A DNA stretch of 64,000 nt from DATAMF01 sp964472565. Its GTDB lineage: Bacteria > Chloroflexota > Anaerolineae > Aggregatilineales > Aggregatilineaceae. Made by a program: the position numbers and the translations under genes. The notes under the pieces are model-generated. The model made no database searches, was not told the origin of the DNA, and saw only the letters and a list, made by a program, of their open reading frames with translations. The DNA is taken from assembly GCA_964472565.1 (NCBI GenBank), contig CAYYNB010000011.1, positions 1-64,000 on the forward strand. Direction: 5' to 3'. Shown piece after piece: positions 9,201-17,074 of the stretch (positions within the stretch are counted from its first letter, which is position 1; every line of letters starts with the position of its first letter).

Positions 9201-9251
9201 AAAACAAAAACACGGCTTGCTCATCTATATCAAGGGGAGAAGCAAGCCGTG
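9201..9251 (-). terminator. Rho-independent terminator on the minus strand
   Basis: Perfect 11-base arms CACGGCTTGCT (9211-9221) and AGCAAGCCGTG (9241-9251) are followed, on the minus strand, by TTTTTGTTTT. Confidence 0.75.
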
Positions 9252-9307
9252 CCCCGCAGTGCCCCATAGGGGCTGTTGGGTCCCAAAACGGTCCTGGCTT
9301 AAAGTCG

Positions 9308-9505
9308 GTGAATTCCGCCGTAGCCTACATCCTCGCCAGGCTCAACGCACAGCCCTCGCCGCCTGATCCATCTCTTACCACCCGTGAACGCAATATCATC
9401 ATCCGTGCCCGCTACGCCGCTGGCGACTCGCAGGCCGAACTCGCGCGGCTGTTTGGCATCTCCTACCAGCGGGTATACCAGATCGTGCATGGCAAGCGCC
9501 GCTAA
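9308..9505 (+). CDS. Small helix-turn-helix protein
   Basis: The 65-residue product ends with a clear helix-turn-helix: LTTRERNIIIRARYAAGDSQ, then AELARLFGISYQRVYQIVHG. This is the homeodomain-like or resolvase-type DNA-binding fold, with a basic tail (KRR). The frame is open upstream to 9182, but that part runs through a minus-strand terminator and is unlikely to be coding, so I place the start at the GTG at 9308. No good ribosome binding site is visible. It may be a stand-alone regulator or the surviving DNA-binding end of a recombinase or transposase. Confidence 0.5.
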   Translation: MNSAVAYILARLNAQPSPPDPSLTTRERNIIIRARYAAGDSQAELARLFGISYQRVYQIVHGKRR

Positions 9506-9526
9506 CGTTTTCCTGGATTCACCCTG

Positions 9527-9565
9527 CGAAAAAACAACTGCCCGACACACTCACCGGGCAGTTGT
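9527..9565 (-). terminator. Rho-independent terminator on the minus strand
   Basis: The arms ACAACTGCCCG (9534-9544) and CGGGCAGTTGT (9555-9565) are followed on the minus strand by a T run. It lies just beyond the stop codon of the beta-helix fragment and was probably its terminator. Confidence 0.8.
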
Positions 9566-9585
9566 CGTTTCTTCAGTGCTCGCGC

Positions 9586-9831
9586 TTAGTGCGGACAGCC
9601 ACCGGTCAGGAATGGGCTGAACAGCACATCCGCAGTCACCGCATCGCCTGAACCCGACCCCGCAGCGGATGGGCCGTCCGCTGCGCCCCACCAGTTATTC
9701 ACGGCGCTGAAGTTCGCCGTGTCACTGTGGACGCCGCCGCCTTCTGAGGCGCTGTTGCCGGTGATGCAGGAGTTGCTGATGCCGGTCGAATTGGTGTTGT
9801 CGTTGTAGATGCTGCCGCCTTGGGTTCCTTA
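9586..9831 (-). pseudogene. C-terminal fragment of a right-handed beta-helix surface protein
   Basis: Reading the minus strand up to the TAA at 9586-9588 gives about 80 residues. They include Asn/Gly-rich rungs (ISNSCITGNSASEGGGVHS), then AVNNWWGAADGPSAAG and a final VLFSPFLTGGCPH. The NNWWG...GP pattern and the F-x-P-FL ending are typical of the C-termini of exported, polymorphic-type beta-helix (CSLREA-related) proteins. The N-terminal bulk is absent; the frame is cut at about 9831 by an rve-type insertion sequence. The other side of that element does not continue this gene, so DNA was lost or rearranged. Confidence 0.75.
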
Positions 9832-11112
9832 TGGGGGCGACCGAACACATCCAAACGTAATTTTCCCCTCAGATCCGCTATAATGAGGGCTTCACTCACT
9901 GGTTTTTCCGAGGCACTGCTCCCTCTACCCCCAAAGGAAACTCCCATGTTCCTCAGGCGGTTGGCACAACAGATCAAATCCTGCGTCGCGAACATCATCC
10001 GGAAAGTTGAAGAACGGTTCAAGCACTGGACGAAACCCAACACGGAGTCGCTGGTTGGGGGAATGTTGACCGATATGACACGGAAGGGGGAAGAATTGAT
10101 TGCGGAGAACGCGCTGCTGCGCCAGCAGGTGATCATCCTGCAGCGGCAGGTGAAACGTCCGCAACTGACCCTGCGGGATCGGGGCATACTCGTCTTGTTA
10201 GCCCGATGGGCACGGCGGTGGAGGGAGGCACTGGCCATTGTCAAACCGGATACGTTGTTGGGCTGGCACCGACAAGGCTTTCGGTTATATTGGCGGCACA
10301 AATCGCGCACCACCCAGCGAGAACCTCAAATTGCCCAAGAAACGATCGACCTAATCCGGCAAATGGCTGTTGAAAATCGGTTGTGGGGAGCCAAGCGGAT
10401 CGTGGGCGAACTGAAGAAGCTGGGTATTCATGTCAGCAGGCGGACGGTGCAGCGCTACATGCGCCAGGCTCGGAAAAGCTTACCACCTCGTCAGTCAGGC
10501 CAGACATGGGCTACTTTTCTGAAGAATCATGCCAACGACATCTGAGCCTGTGATTTTCTGCGGGTCTACGATCTGCTGTTTCGCCTGTTGTTCTTATTCT
10601 TTATCGTCGAATTAGGCTCCCGGCGCGTGGTTCACTTCGGCGTCACGCGCGCACTCAGTGATGCCTGGGTCGCGCAGCAATGGCGCAATGCCACCCCATT
10701 TGAGGAAGGTCCTCGGTTCCTGATCCGTGACCATGATCAGAAGTTTGGCGCACACTTCGCGGATGTAACCGCCACTATCGATATCCTCAAAACACCCGTG
10801 CGCGCACCCAAAGCCAATGCAGTCTGTGAGCGATTCATGGGCAGTGTCCAGCGAGAACTCCTCGATCACATCCTCATTCTGAGCGAAAATCATGCGCGAT
10901 GTTTGGCCAAGGAGTACGTGCTCTATTTTAACCACGCCCGACCACATCAAGGCCTGGATGGACAGATTCCCATCCCATTAATTTCACCGTTCCTGGTCCC
11001 ACCCGGTGCCCGTTCTTTACGTCGAAATCCCATTCTGAATGGGCTTCATCATGACTATCAGTGGGCTGCTTGACGAGCATTTCTTCCCTGGATGACGGAA
11101 GTAGCCGGCACA
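9832..11112 (+). mobile_element. rve-type insertion sequence, copy B (inactive)
   Basis: The right end is clear: TGTGCCGGCTACTTCCGTC, read inward from 11112, matches the ends of the element at 12893-15471. In both elements the stop codon lies 39 bases inside that end. The left end, expected near 9832-9834 from the spacing in the other copy, is too diverged to show a terminal repeat. The transposase gene has a nonsense codon. Different broken genes flank it (beta-helix on the left, RHS on the right). Confidence 0.7.
9946..11073 (+). pseudogene. Integrase-core transposase with one in-frame TGA
   Basis: The full frame would code for 375 residues. It has a leucine-rich N-terminal helix (AENALLRQQVIILQRQ), a helix-turn-helix region (VENRLWGAKRIVGELKKL, then VSRRTVQRYMRQA), and a DDE domain with the first Asp in ACDFLRVYD, the second near FLIRDHDQKFG, and the Glu in VCERFMGSVQRELLDH. 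A TGA at 10543-10545 replaces the Trp found in the homologue at 15359 (HEIWACDF), just before the first catalytic Asp. One TGG-to-TGA change explains it. The ATG at 9946 has AAAGGA upstream. No other lesion is visible, so inactivation looks recent. Confidence 0.8.
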
Positions 11113-11474
11113 AGTGCTTCATTAACATCAGTAAGGCTTTTAGATATTAAGACAGCATACCCTGTCGGATCGTTAAAGTTGACAGGATTATTTGCCACAT
11201 ATATATATCTGTTGACCTCCACCGGATTCCAGGTATCGACCGCCCACGTATCGCGGCTGAGGAAGCGCCCCACTACCGGATCATATTCCCGCGCCCGTAG
11301 ATAATATTGCTCGGTGGTGGCATCGTAACGCTGGCCCGTGTACAGATAGGAATTAATACTTGTACCCGTCTGCGCGTGGAGATCACCGAAAGCGTTGTAA
11401 TCGTAGGTGTTGAGGATCGCGCCAGCCGCATCAGTCAATGCGCGGACGTTGCCCAGCGCATCGGTGAGGGGAAA
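11113..11474 (-). pseudogene. RHS core tip fragment without start codon
   Basis: The minus-strand frame reads LTDALGNVRALTDAAGAIL, then YDYNAFGD, YLYTGQRYD, YLRAREYDPVVGRFLSRD and PVNFNDPTGY. These are the hallmarks of the RHS repeat-associated core that ends just before a variable toxin domain. Only about 16 residues follow DPTGY before an insertion-sequence end cuts the frame, so the toxin tip is lost. The fragment starts directly after, and in frame with, the stop codon of the membrane protein at 11475-12104 and has no start of its own. This is the arrangement of a displaced RHS tip left behind when a new toxin-immunity cassette recombines into an rhs gene. Confidence 0.85.
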
Positions 11475-12104
11475 TTAGAGCAATATATTTATTTTCTGAC
11501 TGAGAAAAAGGATGGCTACGTTATTGTCTGTAGAAAAATCTGTTTTCGTAGTTGTTATATATTTCCCATGCACATCGTTTCCATCAACAGGATCACTGAA
11601 TCGATATATAATTTCCTTTCTTTTTCTCATCAATTTCTTTATAGATACAACTTTACCGTGAACAATCCCACCTTGGTTGATAAGATCACTGTACAGTTGA
11701 TCCACGTAAAATGCGTGTGACAGCACTAAATAATAATTCATAAGATAAGTATATCCAAGTCCGGAAATTAACGCTATCCCAATAATGAAATAAAAAAGGA
11801 AGACCGGAAGTGTATGGAGACAAGATGATGTGTCCAAAGAAGCTTGGCTACAAAGGATAATAGATGTGATAATGATCAATACTCCACTTACTGTCCAAAA
11901 CATCCCACACCCAAAATGAAAGGTGATAACGTATTTAAGCAAGTTGCCCTGTGGCAATGAGACCGGATATCCTACTGCAAGAGATAGATTTGCACGAATC
12001 TCGTCAGAATATATTAAATTCGATCGATCTCCATTTAAAGAAACGCGATGCTCTTCATTAACAAGAATTATATCTGTTTTATAGGAGTGTGTGGATTTTT
12101 TCAT
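11475..12104 (-). CDS. Two-helix membrane protein, paralogue of its upstream neighbour; possible RHS immunity protein
   Basis: About 209 residues. Two hydrophobic segments (roughly 55-80 and 92-115) are followed by a C-terminal beta-rich domain containing VHGKVVSIKK, YRFSDPVDG and a final ILFLSQKINILL. The layout and the closing motif match the upstream neighbour (ILYLDEKIHTLL), so the two are diverged paralogues, and both recall DUF3592-type proteins. The ATG at 12104 overlaps the end of the upstream gene; an ATG at 12128 is possible. The DNA is clearly more AT-rich than its surroundings, a sign of transfer. Its place between a truncated C-terminal coding fragment and an RHS tip suggests an immunity role; this is inference. 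Confidence 0.65.
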   Translation of the reverse strand: MKKSTHSYKTDIILVNEEHRVSLNGDRSNLIYSDEIRANLSLAVGYPVSLPQGNLLKYVITFHFGCGMFWTVSGVLIIITSIILCSQASLDTSSCLHTLPVFLFYFIIGIALISGLGYTYLMNYYLVLSHAFYVDQLYSDLINQGGIVHGKVVSIKKLMRKRKEIIYRFSDPVDGNDVHGKYITTTKTDFSTDNNVAILFLSQKINILL

Positions 12105-12663
12105 CCAAGTATAAAATGACAAGTTCATCTCCTACGGAAAAGTGCTTGTTTACTCTGGTGGTAAACTGTCCTCTAGCTTTCTCAATATTCTCTAAAATTG
12201 AAAACTCGTACTGGATGGTTTTGAAACCGCCGTCGGATTTTACAGACAGTATTTGACCCCTTCCCATGTTTTTCTGAGTAACCATTTTGTTAAGGGTATT
12301 TGCAACAATCATTGGATATTTTAGCTCAATGATCGATTTCTGAAAAAACTCTGTACCCATGTGTGTAAGCGTGAATCCTGCTATGAGTATAGATAGGCCA
12401 GATAGCCCTATCCCCGGTCCTATGTGGGAAAGAAGAATCGCATAGATAATCCACAATATCGATATAAGAATAACACACCAGCTCCCCCAAATGCCTAAAA
12501 ACCGAATTGCTGTTATATAAATTTTCAGAAATCGACTGTGCGTAGTCTGAGGTAATAATGGAAGGCCAATTTGGTTATGAAGGTTAGCAGCAATCTCCAA
12601 CTTGTTGGATACTGAGCATTTATTATCAGTCAAAACGGCTTGGTTTTTGTCATCGATAAACAT
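12079..12663 (-). CDS. Two-helix membrane protein, possible RHS immunity protein
   Basis: The 194-residue product has two central hydrophobic segments (about 50-75 and 80-105) and a C-terminal domain with GRGQILSVKS, IQYEFSILEN, GQFTTRVNKHF and ILYLDEKIHTLL. It matches the downstream gene in layout. GGAG lies six bases before the ATG. It follows, by 62 bases, the stop codon of a truncated reading frame (12725-12892), so the order is truncated C-terminus, this gene, its paralogue, RHS tip. Base composition is AT-rich. Duplicated membrane proteins just downstream of a toxin C-terminus would fit immunity to a membrane-active toxin, but I cannot name the family with certainty. Confidence 0.65.
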   Translation of the reverse strand: MFIDDKNQAVLTDNKCSVSNKLEIAANLHNQIGLPLLPQTTHSRFLKIYITAIRFLGIWGSWCVILISILWIIYAILLSHIGPGIGLSGLSILIAGFTLTHMGTEFFQKSIIELKYPMIVANTLNKMVTQKNMGRGQILSVKSDGGFKTIQYEFSILENIEKARGQFTTRVNKHFSVGDELVILYLDEKIHTLL

Positions 12664-12724
12664 AGATTCTCCAACTTAACGTAGATTACTGGAATTCACG
12701 TTACCTGATGGTTTTTCAATAAAC

Positions 12725-12892
12725 CTACTCCGCAGGAGTACCAACTTCATCAGCATATATAACAAAACTATTAATTAACCCATTTAGAAATGTCATTGCC
12801 AATACTTCAGTATTGATCCATGGTACCTTGGGGATATATTGAGTTATGTTTTCAACAAACTTTGGAAGCAATAGATCAAGATATGCTCCACC
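12725..12892 (-). pseudogene. C-terminal fragment of an unknown protein, possibly an RHS toxin tip
   Basis: From the insertion-sequence end at 12893 to a TAG at 12725-12727 the minus strand is open for 55 residues (ending FVIYADEVGTPAE). Codon use is AT-rich, like the two genes that follow it. The 5' part is cut away by the element at 12893-15471. The fragment has mixed hydrophobic and charged residues (AYLDLLLPKFVENITQYIPK) and no motif I recognise. From its position before two putative immunity genes and an RHS tip, it may be the end of the toxin they protect against. Confidence 0.45.
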
Positions 12893-13226
12893 TGTGCCGG
12901 CTACTTTCGTCGTCCGGACAAAAATCCTCCCTCAGGCAGCCCATTGGTAGTCATGATGCAAACCTCCCAGAATCGGAATGCGCCGGAGTTGAGACAGCGG
13001 TGGAACGACCGGAGGTGGCGGACTGGATGGAATTGGAATCTGGCCGTTTAGGCCTTGATGGGGACGCACATAATTGAAGTACTGGACATATTCTTTGACC
13101 TTGCGCCGCAAATGACGCTCACTCAGAATCAAGATGTGATCCAGCAGCTCACGCCTGACGCTGCCAATGAAACGTTCGCAGATTGAATTGGCCTTGGGTG
13201 CTTCGACGGGTGTATGGATCACTTTA

Positions 13227-14514
13227 GGCCATTGCAAGGAAATAAACCTCCTAAGGCGACAAGGGTGCGATACGAACAAACCACTTGGGCAAAGCCGGTA
13301 AGCGCTCCAGACGCTGTTCGAGTTGGGTCATGGCGGCTTGAGAGAGGCGCACGCCAGTACGATAGGTCTTGGTGAGCAGATGAATCAAAGGGTGTTGCCC
13401 ACGCCAGCGCAGAGAGCGGGCGAAGTTGAGTACGGTCTGGACGGTATCCAACAGGCTGCCATTCCAGTGCTGTTCTAAACCGCCCCATACGCGCTCGATG
13501 GGATTGTACTTGCTGTGATAGGGCGGATAGCACGCCAGGCGAACGGTCAGGCCAAAGGTATCGACGAACTCGACCAGTCGCTGCATGAACTGAGTGCGAC
13601 GGGTGTGGTTTTCCGGGCCGTTGTCCTGGTTAATCAGCAGGGTCTTCACCCGTGGAAAGCGCCGACGCACCGTCATCCAGAACAACAGCAGGCAGTCCAC
13701 GATGCAGTCGCTGGTGACGCGCGACGAAACAAAGTACAGGTAGGTCTCGCCGTAATCCGGCAGGAAAATGCCAAAGGGGACCAGCGTCGCATCGGGTCTG
13801 AAGTCGTGGTCCGCCGCTTGAACCGGGACCCGCGACCGTCCCCGACGCGAAAATGGCCCGATAACCACCGTCGCTTTGCTATCGATCGAGAGGCGCAATA
13901 CGGTCGGGTCCCCCTGGGCTTCGGCGTGCTGCCGCGCCAGTTCGGCGAAGATCGCATCCGTCTCGGCTAGCTTTTTTTCGGCTGACTCTTGCGTACCGCT
14001 CGTAACCCGTAGCCCAAAGTGTTGATGTGCACCCGGATGGTCTCCTGGCTGGGCAACTCCTTGTTGGTGTACCCTTTGCGCTGGATGAGTTGGTCCCGCA
14101 CTTCGCGCGCACTCAGCCGCGTATACAACCGCTGGCTGGCAAACGTTGGGTCGGTCTGGCTCTGTCCTTCCAGCAGGTCGCGGATATCGTCGCGCAAGCG
14201 GGGCAAGCGTTCCGCTACAGACTGGCGTCCACGTGCCGCGAAATTGTCCGCTTGCGGTCCGGTTTCCAGTTCCTGTGCTCCCTTGCGGATTGTGTCTCGA
14301 CACCAGCCCAACTCCCACTCCGCCCAGGTCTGTCCGCCTCGTCCCAGCACCTGGACAATTCGCGCCATGAACATGCGCCGCGCCGATCCCTTCAGTGTTT
14401 GGGCGGTCTCGATGTATGTCGCTTTCAGCGCTTCATTCATTTCGATCATCGGTCTGCCTCCTGTTAGGCCCTGAATCTACCCTAATTCAGGAGGTTTTAA
14501 AACTTGGTGTGGCC
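13227..14514 (-). mobile_element. ISAzo13-like insertion sequence nested in copy A
   Basis: The element is 1288 bp. Its ends both begin GGCCA and share AACCTCCT about 20 bases further in (left GGCCATTGCAAGG, right GGCCACACCAAG). It is flanked by TTA at 13224-13226 and 14515-14517, a 3-bp target duplication: deleting the element and one TTA rebuilds the host transposase frame exactly. This is the youngest event visible in the region. Confidence 0.9.
13251..14449 (-). CDS. ISAzo13-family transposase in two overlapping frames (probable -1 frameshift)
   Basis: The first frame (14449 to 13967, 160 residues) starts at an ATG with AGGAGG seven bases upstream and holds the N-terminal domain. The second, in the -1 frame, runs from about 13978 to 13251. 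It has the ISAzo13/Rhodopirellula-type DDE domain: RLSIDSKATVVIG with the first Asp, RRGRSR, ADHDF, LLINQDNGPENHTRRTQFM with the second, and YPPYHSKYNPIERVWGGLE with the Glu. The frames meet at a run of seven A (13972-13978) just before the first frame's stop. That is a classic slippery site, so programmed frameshifting giving a product of about 400 residues is likely; a plain inactivating frameshift is the alternative. Confidence 0.8.
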
Positions 14515-15471
14515 TTAATGCCCGTGCCCTTGGCGACGGTTTCGAACTGGTCGCCAAACTTGCCGTCATTGTCGCAGATGAGAAAACGCGGTCCTTCGCC
14601 AAACGGCGTGGCCTCGCGCAGTTGTTGGGTTACCCAGGCATCACTCGGTGAGCGTGTGACACCGAAGTGAACCACGCGGCGTGACCCCAGTTCGACTATA
14701 AAGAAGGCATAGATTGTGCGGAAGAACAGGTCATAGGTCTGCACGAAATCGCAGGCCCAGATCTCGTGGGCATGGTTGGCCAGAAACGTGGCCCAGGTCT
14801 GACTCTTGCGTTTGGGCGGCAGACCGCGTCGCGCCTGGCGCATGTACTTCTGCACCGTGCGTTTGGCGACCTTGATACCCAACTTGAGCAACTCATCCCG
14901 AATGCGCGGTGAGCCCCACAACCGATTCTCAATTGCCATCTCTTTGATCAAGGCAATCGTCTCCGGCGATATCCGTGGCTTGCGGGGTTGGCCCTGCGAC
15001 TTCCTGCGCCAGAACAACCGAAAGCCTTGCCGGTGCCACTTGAGCACAGTGTCCGGCTTGACGAGATGCAAAGCATCCTGCCATCCGCGCAGCCTGCTAG
15101 CCAACCCCACCAGCACACGTCGATCGTGCGGTGTGATTGGTAAGCGTCCGCTGTGTTGACGTTTGAGCACAATCACCTGCTGGCGCAAAAAGGCGTTCTC
15201 GGCAATCAACTCCGGTTTGCTGCGTACCAAATCAGTGACAATTCCTGTAACCTGGCGATCTGGCGCTGGTTTGAGCCATTGTTTCACCTGGGCTTCGACT
15301 TGCTGAATACCAAGGGTTACCAGTTGCTTGCCCACGTTCCAGAGTTGACGCCAGTTCATTGTAATCATCCTTTTTATGAAATTGGAAAGAGGAATCGTGC
15401 GGTAATTTCAAGCGAGGATTATACTTGGTGCGGACGAAAAATCACGCCGGACGACGTAAGTAGCCGACACA

Positions 15472-16738
15472 ACGGGGTGGAATGTTCACCAAAATGGGAC
15501 GGGGTGGATATGTTGGACGTGCCCCTGATGGTTACGTCAATGTTGAAAGGCGTGTCAAAGGCAGTGAGAAGCTGAATTATGGGCGTTACGACCGCTGGAT
15601 CGAAGTGGACCCGGAACGTTCCGTTATCTGGCGATACGCCTGGGATCTTCTGCTCACGGATAGGCTAACCCTAGATGAGATTTGCGATGCTCTCCATGCA
15701 CAGGGTTATCGACTTCGCAGCGGACGCCCTTTCGTCGAGATAGATGCTAAAGGCAGACGCCACTATGCTGTCAACACCCTTTCGAGGATTTTCCATAACT
15801 GGACTTATGCCGGATGGGTCGTGAGTGAAGAGGCGGAGATTCTTCCCAAGACAATACAGGGAGACTGGGAAGCATTAGTAAGTACTGAGGAATTCGAGCA
15901 GGGCTTGGCAATTCTCCAAAAACGGAACAACAAACCTGATCCGCAGCGCAAACACAGCTATCTTCTAACAAGCTTGCTGTATTTAGAGAAACCGGGAGAG
16001 TCAAAACTTATTCGACTTACCGGCTCGACTCCGAATTCGAAGCGCAAAAGCGGTGGCACCTCTTATTATTGTGTTCCAAGCAGCAGCATCAACTTCCAAT
16101 GCCAGGCTATTGATGGGCGTGTTGCGGAAGCAATCATGCACATTCAGGTTGACCCTGCGCTGATTCCAGCTATCCGCCAACACTATACAGATGAAATCGC
16201 ACAGCAGCTAGGAATGCTAAAACCGAGCGAACGCCAACAAGTGGAAGCGGCCCTACATGCTGTAGACGAGGAGGAAGCCAGAGCAGCCCGGCTGTTTGTG
16301 GCAGGCAAAATTACGGAAGCAGTGTGGGATGGGCTATGGCGCGAGTGGCAAGATAGGCGACAAATACTCCGCAACAGCCTAGAAGTTCTTGAACGTGAAC
16401 AGGAATATCATATTGACAATTTAGACGCAGCATTACACATCATTTCGAGAATTGGTGTACTATATCAACAGTTGGATCGCAAGTTGCAGAAAAAACTGCT
16501 GCGCGAAGTGATCGAACGAATAGTGGTAAATGCTGAGGGAGCTATTATAAGGATTGATTTGCTGTCCCCGTTTGCGTATCTGCATGATTTATCCCGCAGA
16601 ACCCAACAGGCAGCCGAGGATGCGGTAGAAAAAACAAAAACCAGCGCTGATGCTGGTTCATGTTCGACTCCGGTTCCGTTAGGCGTGCCTGGGGGGATTC
16701 GAACCCACGGCCTCTTGTTCCGTAGACAAGCGCTCTAA
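15472..16738 (+). pseudogene. Large serine recombinase lacking its catalytic domain
   Basis: The surviving 418 or so residues begin in the linker before the recombinase domain (GGYVGRAPDGYVN), continue with that domain (ending near SRIFHNWTYAGWV), a degenerate zinc-ribbon region (about 160-215, only two Cys seen), and a long coiled coil (about 240-370). The N-terminal resolvase domain with the catalytic Ser is gone, cut by the insertion sequence ending at 15471. The frame runs on through the tRNA-Arg terminator and into the tRNA gene itself, so its last 40 or so residues (after VEKTKTS) are not original. Its place at the tRNA makes it the likely integrase of the island. Confidence 0.85.
16628..16658 (-). 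terminator. Terminator of the tRNA-Arg gene
   Basis: The stem AACCAGC/GCTGGTT with a 6-base loop is followed on the minus strand by TTTTTGTTTTTT. It lies about 25 bases past the 3' end of the tRNA and inside the recombinase frame on the other strand. Confidence 0.85.
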
Positions 16739-16757
16739 TCCACTGAGCTACAGGCAC
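16684..16757 (-). tRNA. tRNA-Arg(ACG)
   Basis: The minus strand folds as a complete cloverleaf of 74 bases: acceptor GTGCCTG/CAGGCAC, D arm GCTC/GAGC, anticodon stem CTTGT/ACAAG with loop CTACGGA (anticodon ACG), T arm GTGGG/CCCCC with TTCGAAT, and discriminator G. CCA is not encoded. Its 3' end points toward the mobile region, the usual position for integration of genomic islands. Confidence 0.95.
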
Positions 16758-17074
16758 AATTCATTGTGCGAAATATGATAGCACAGGAATCTTGGATTGG
16801 CAAGACCTGCTTCAGAAAATTCCTAAAAGACACTGTGAGGATAACCTGATACAACCTGCTGCCAGCAGCATCCTTAATTTGTACAGGGAAAGCAAGCAGA
16901 CTTGGTTGACACAAACGGTGCGAATCGGCCAAGCAGCCTTAATGGGGATACATATGGGAAAGATTTAGCCTAAATCTTAAGTTATTTAGGCTAAATCGCG
17001 GGGGATTCTGTTAAATCAGCGGACAGCGGAAGGCCCGAATGGTGCGATCCGAGGCCCCCGCCCTCAATGCGAGC
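16758..17074. other. Intergenic region between tRNA-Arg and cyclophilin
   Basis: I see no supported gene; a possible 65-residue minus-strand frame has no family features. The notable item is the perfect inverted repeat at 16962-16997. Confidence 0.5.
16962..16997. repeat. Perfect 14-bp inverted repeat
   Basis: GATTTAGCCTAAAT (16962-16975) and ATTTAGGCTAAATC (16984-16997) flank an 8-base spacer. No T tract follows on either strand. It lies 78 bases beyond the cyclophilin stop codon and may be a binding site or a U-less transcription stop. Confidence 0.65.

Larger units (their letters stand above)
8901..9307. other. Non-coding stretch rich in hairpins
   Basis: No gene is supported here. It holds the long imperfect palindrome at 9053-9166 and a minus-strand terminator at 9201-9251, both listed separately. 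Confidence 0.5.
12932..15359 (-). pseudogene. Integrase-core transposase split by a nested element
   Basis: The N-terminal part (15359 to 14518) carries AENAFLRQQVIVLKRQ, VKPDTVLKWHRQGFRLFW, a helix-turn-helix (IENRLWGSPRIRDELLKL), the first Asp in EIWACDFVQTYD and FLICDNDGKFGDQF. The C-terminal part (13223 to 12932) carries APKANSICERFIGSVRREL with the catalytic Glu and ends HHDYQWAA. Removing the nested element and one TTA copy restores a continuous 378-residue frame through GIKVIHTP. Apart from the insertion the gene looks intact. AAAAGGAT precedes the ATG at 15359. It is a close relative of the transposase at 9946-11073. Confidence 0.9.
12893..15471 (-). mobile_element. rve-type insertion sequence, copy A, interrupted by an ISAzo13-like element
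   Basis: The terminal inverted repeats are TGTGCCGGCTACTTTCGTCG at 12893 and TGTGTCGGCTACTTACGTCG read inward from 15471, two mismatches in 20. Without the nested element the unit is about 1.29 kb, the same size as copy B. The left end cuts an unknown reading frame and the right end cuts a serine recombinase. I see no convincing target duplication at the outer ends. Confidence 0.85.

Noticed and set aside
9699..10313. 204-residue minus-strand protein
   Set aside because: It crosses the junction between the beta-helix fragment and the insertion sequence in the wrong frame for both.
10543..10545. TGA read as tryptophan or selenocysteine
   Set aside because: TGA is a normal stop in neighbouring genes, and the frame belongs to a dead insertion sequence.
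16659..16738. C-terminal part of the recombinase frame as real protein
   Set aside because: It reads through the tRNA-Arg terminator and gene on the other strand; the motif is the usual translation of a tRNA.
16735..16932. 65-residue minus-strand protein
   Set aside because: It overlaps the tRNA-Arg gene and shows no family feature or ribosome binding site.
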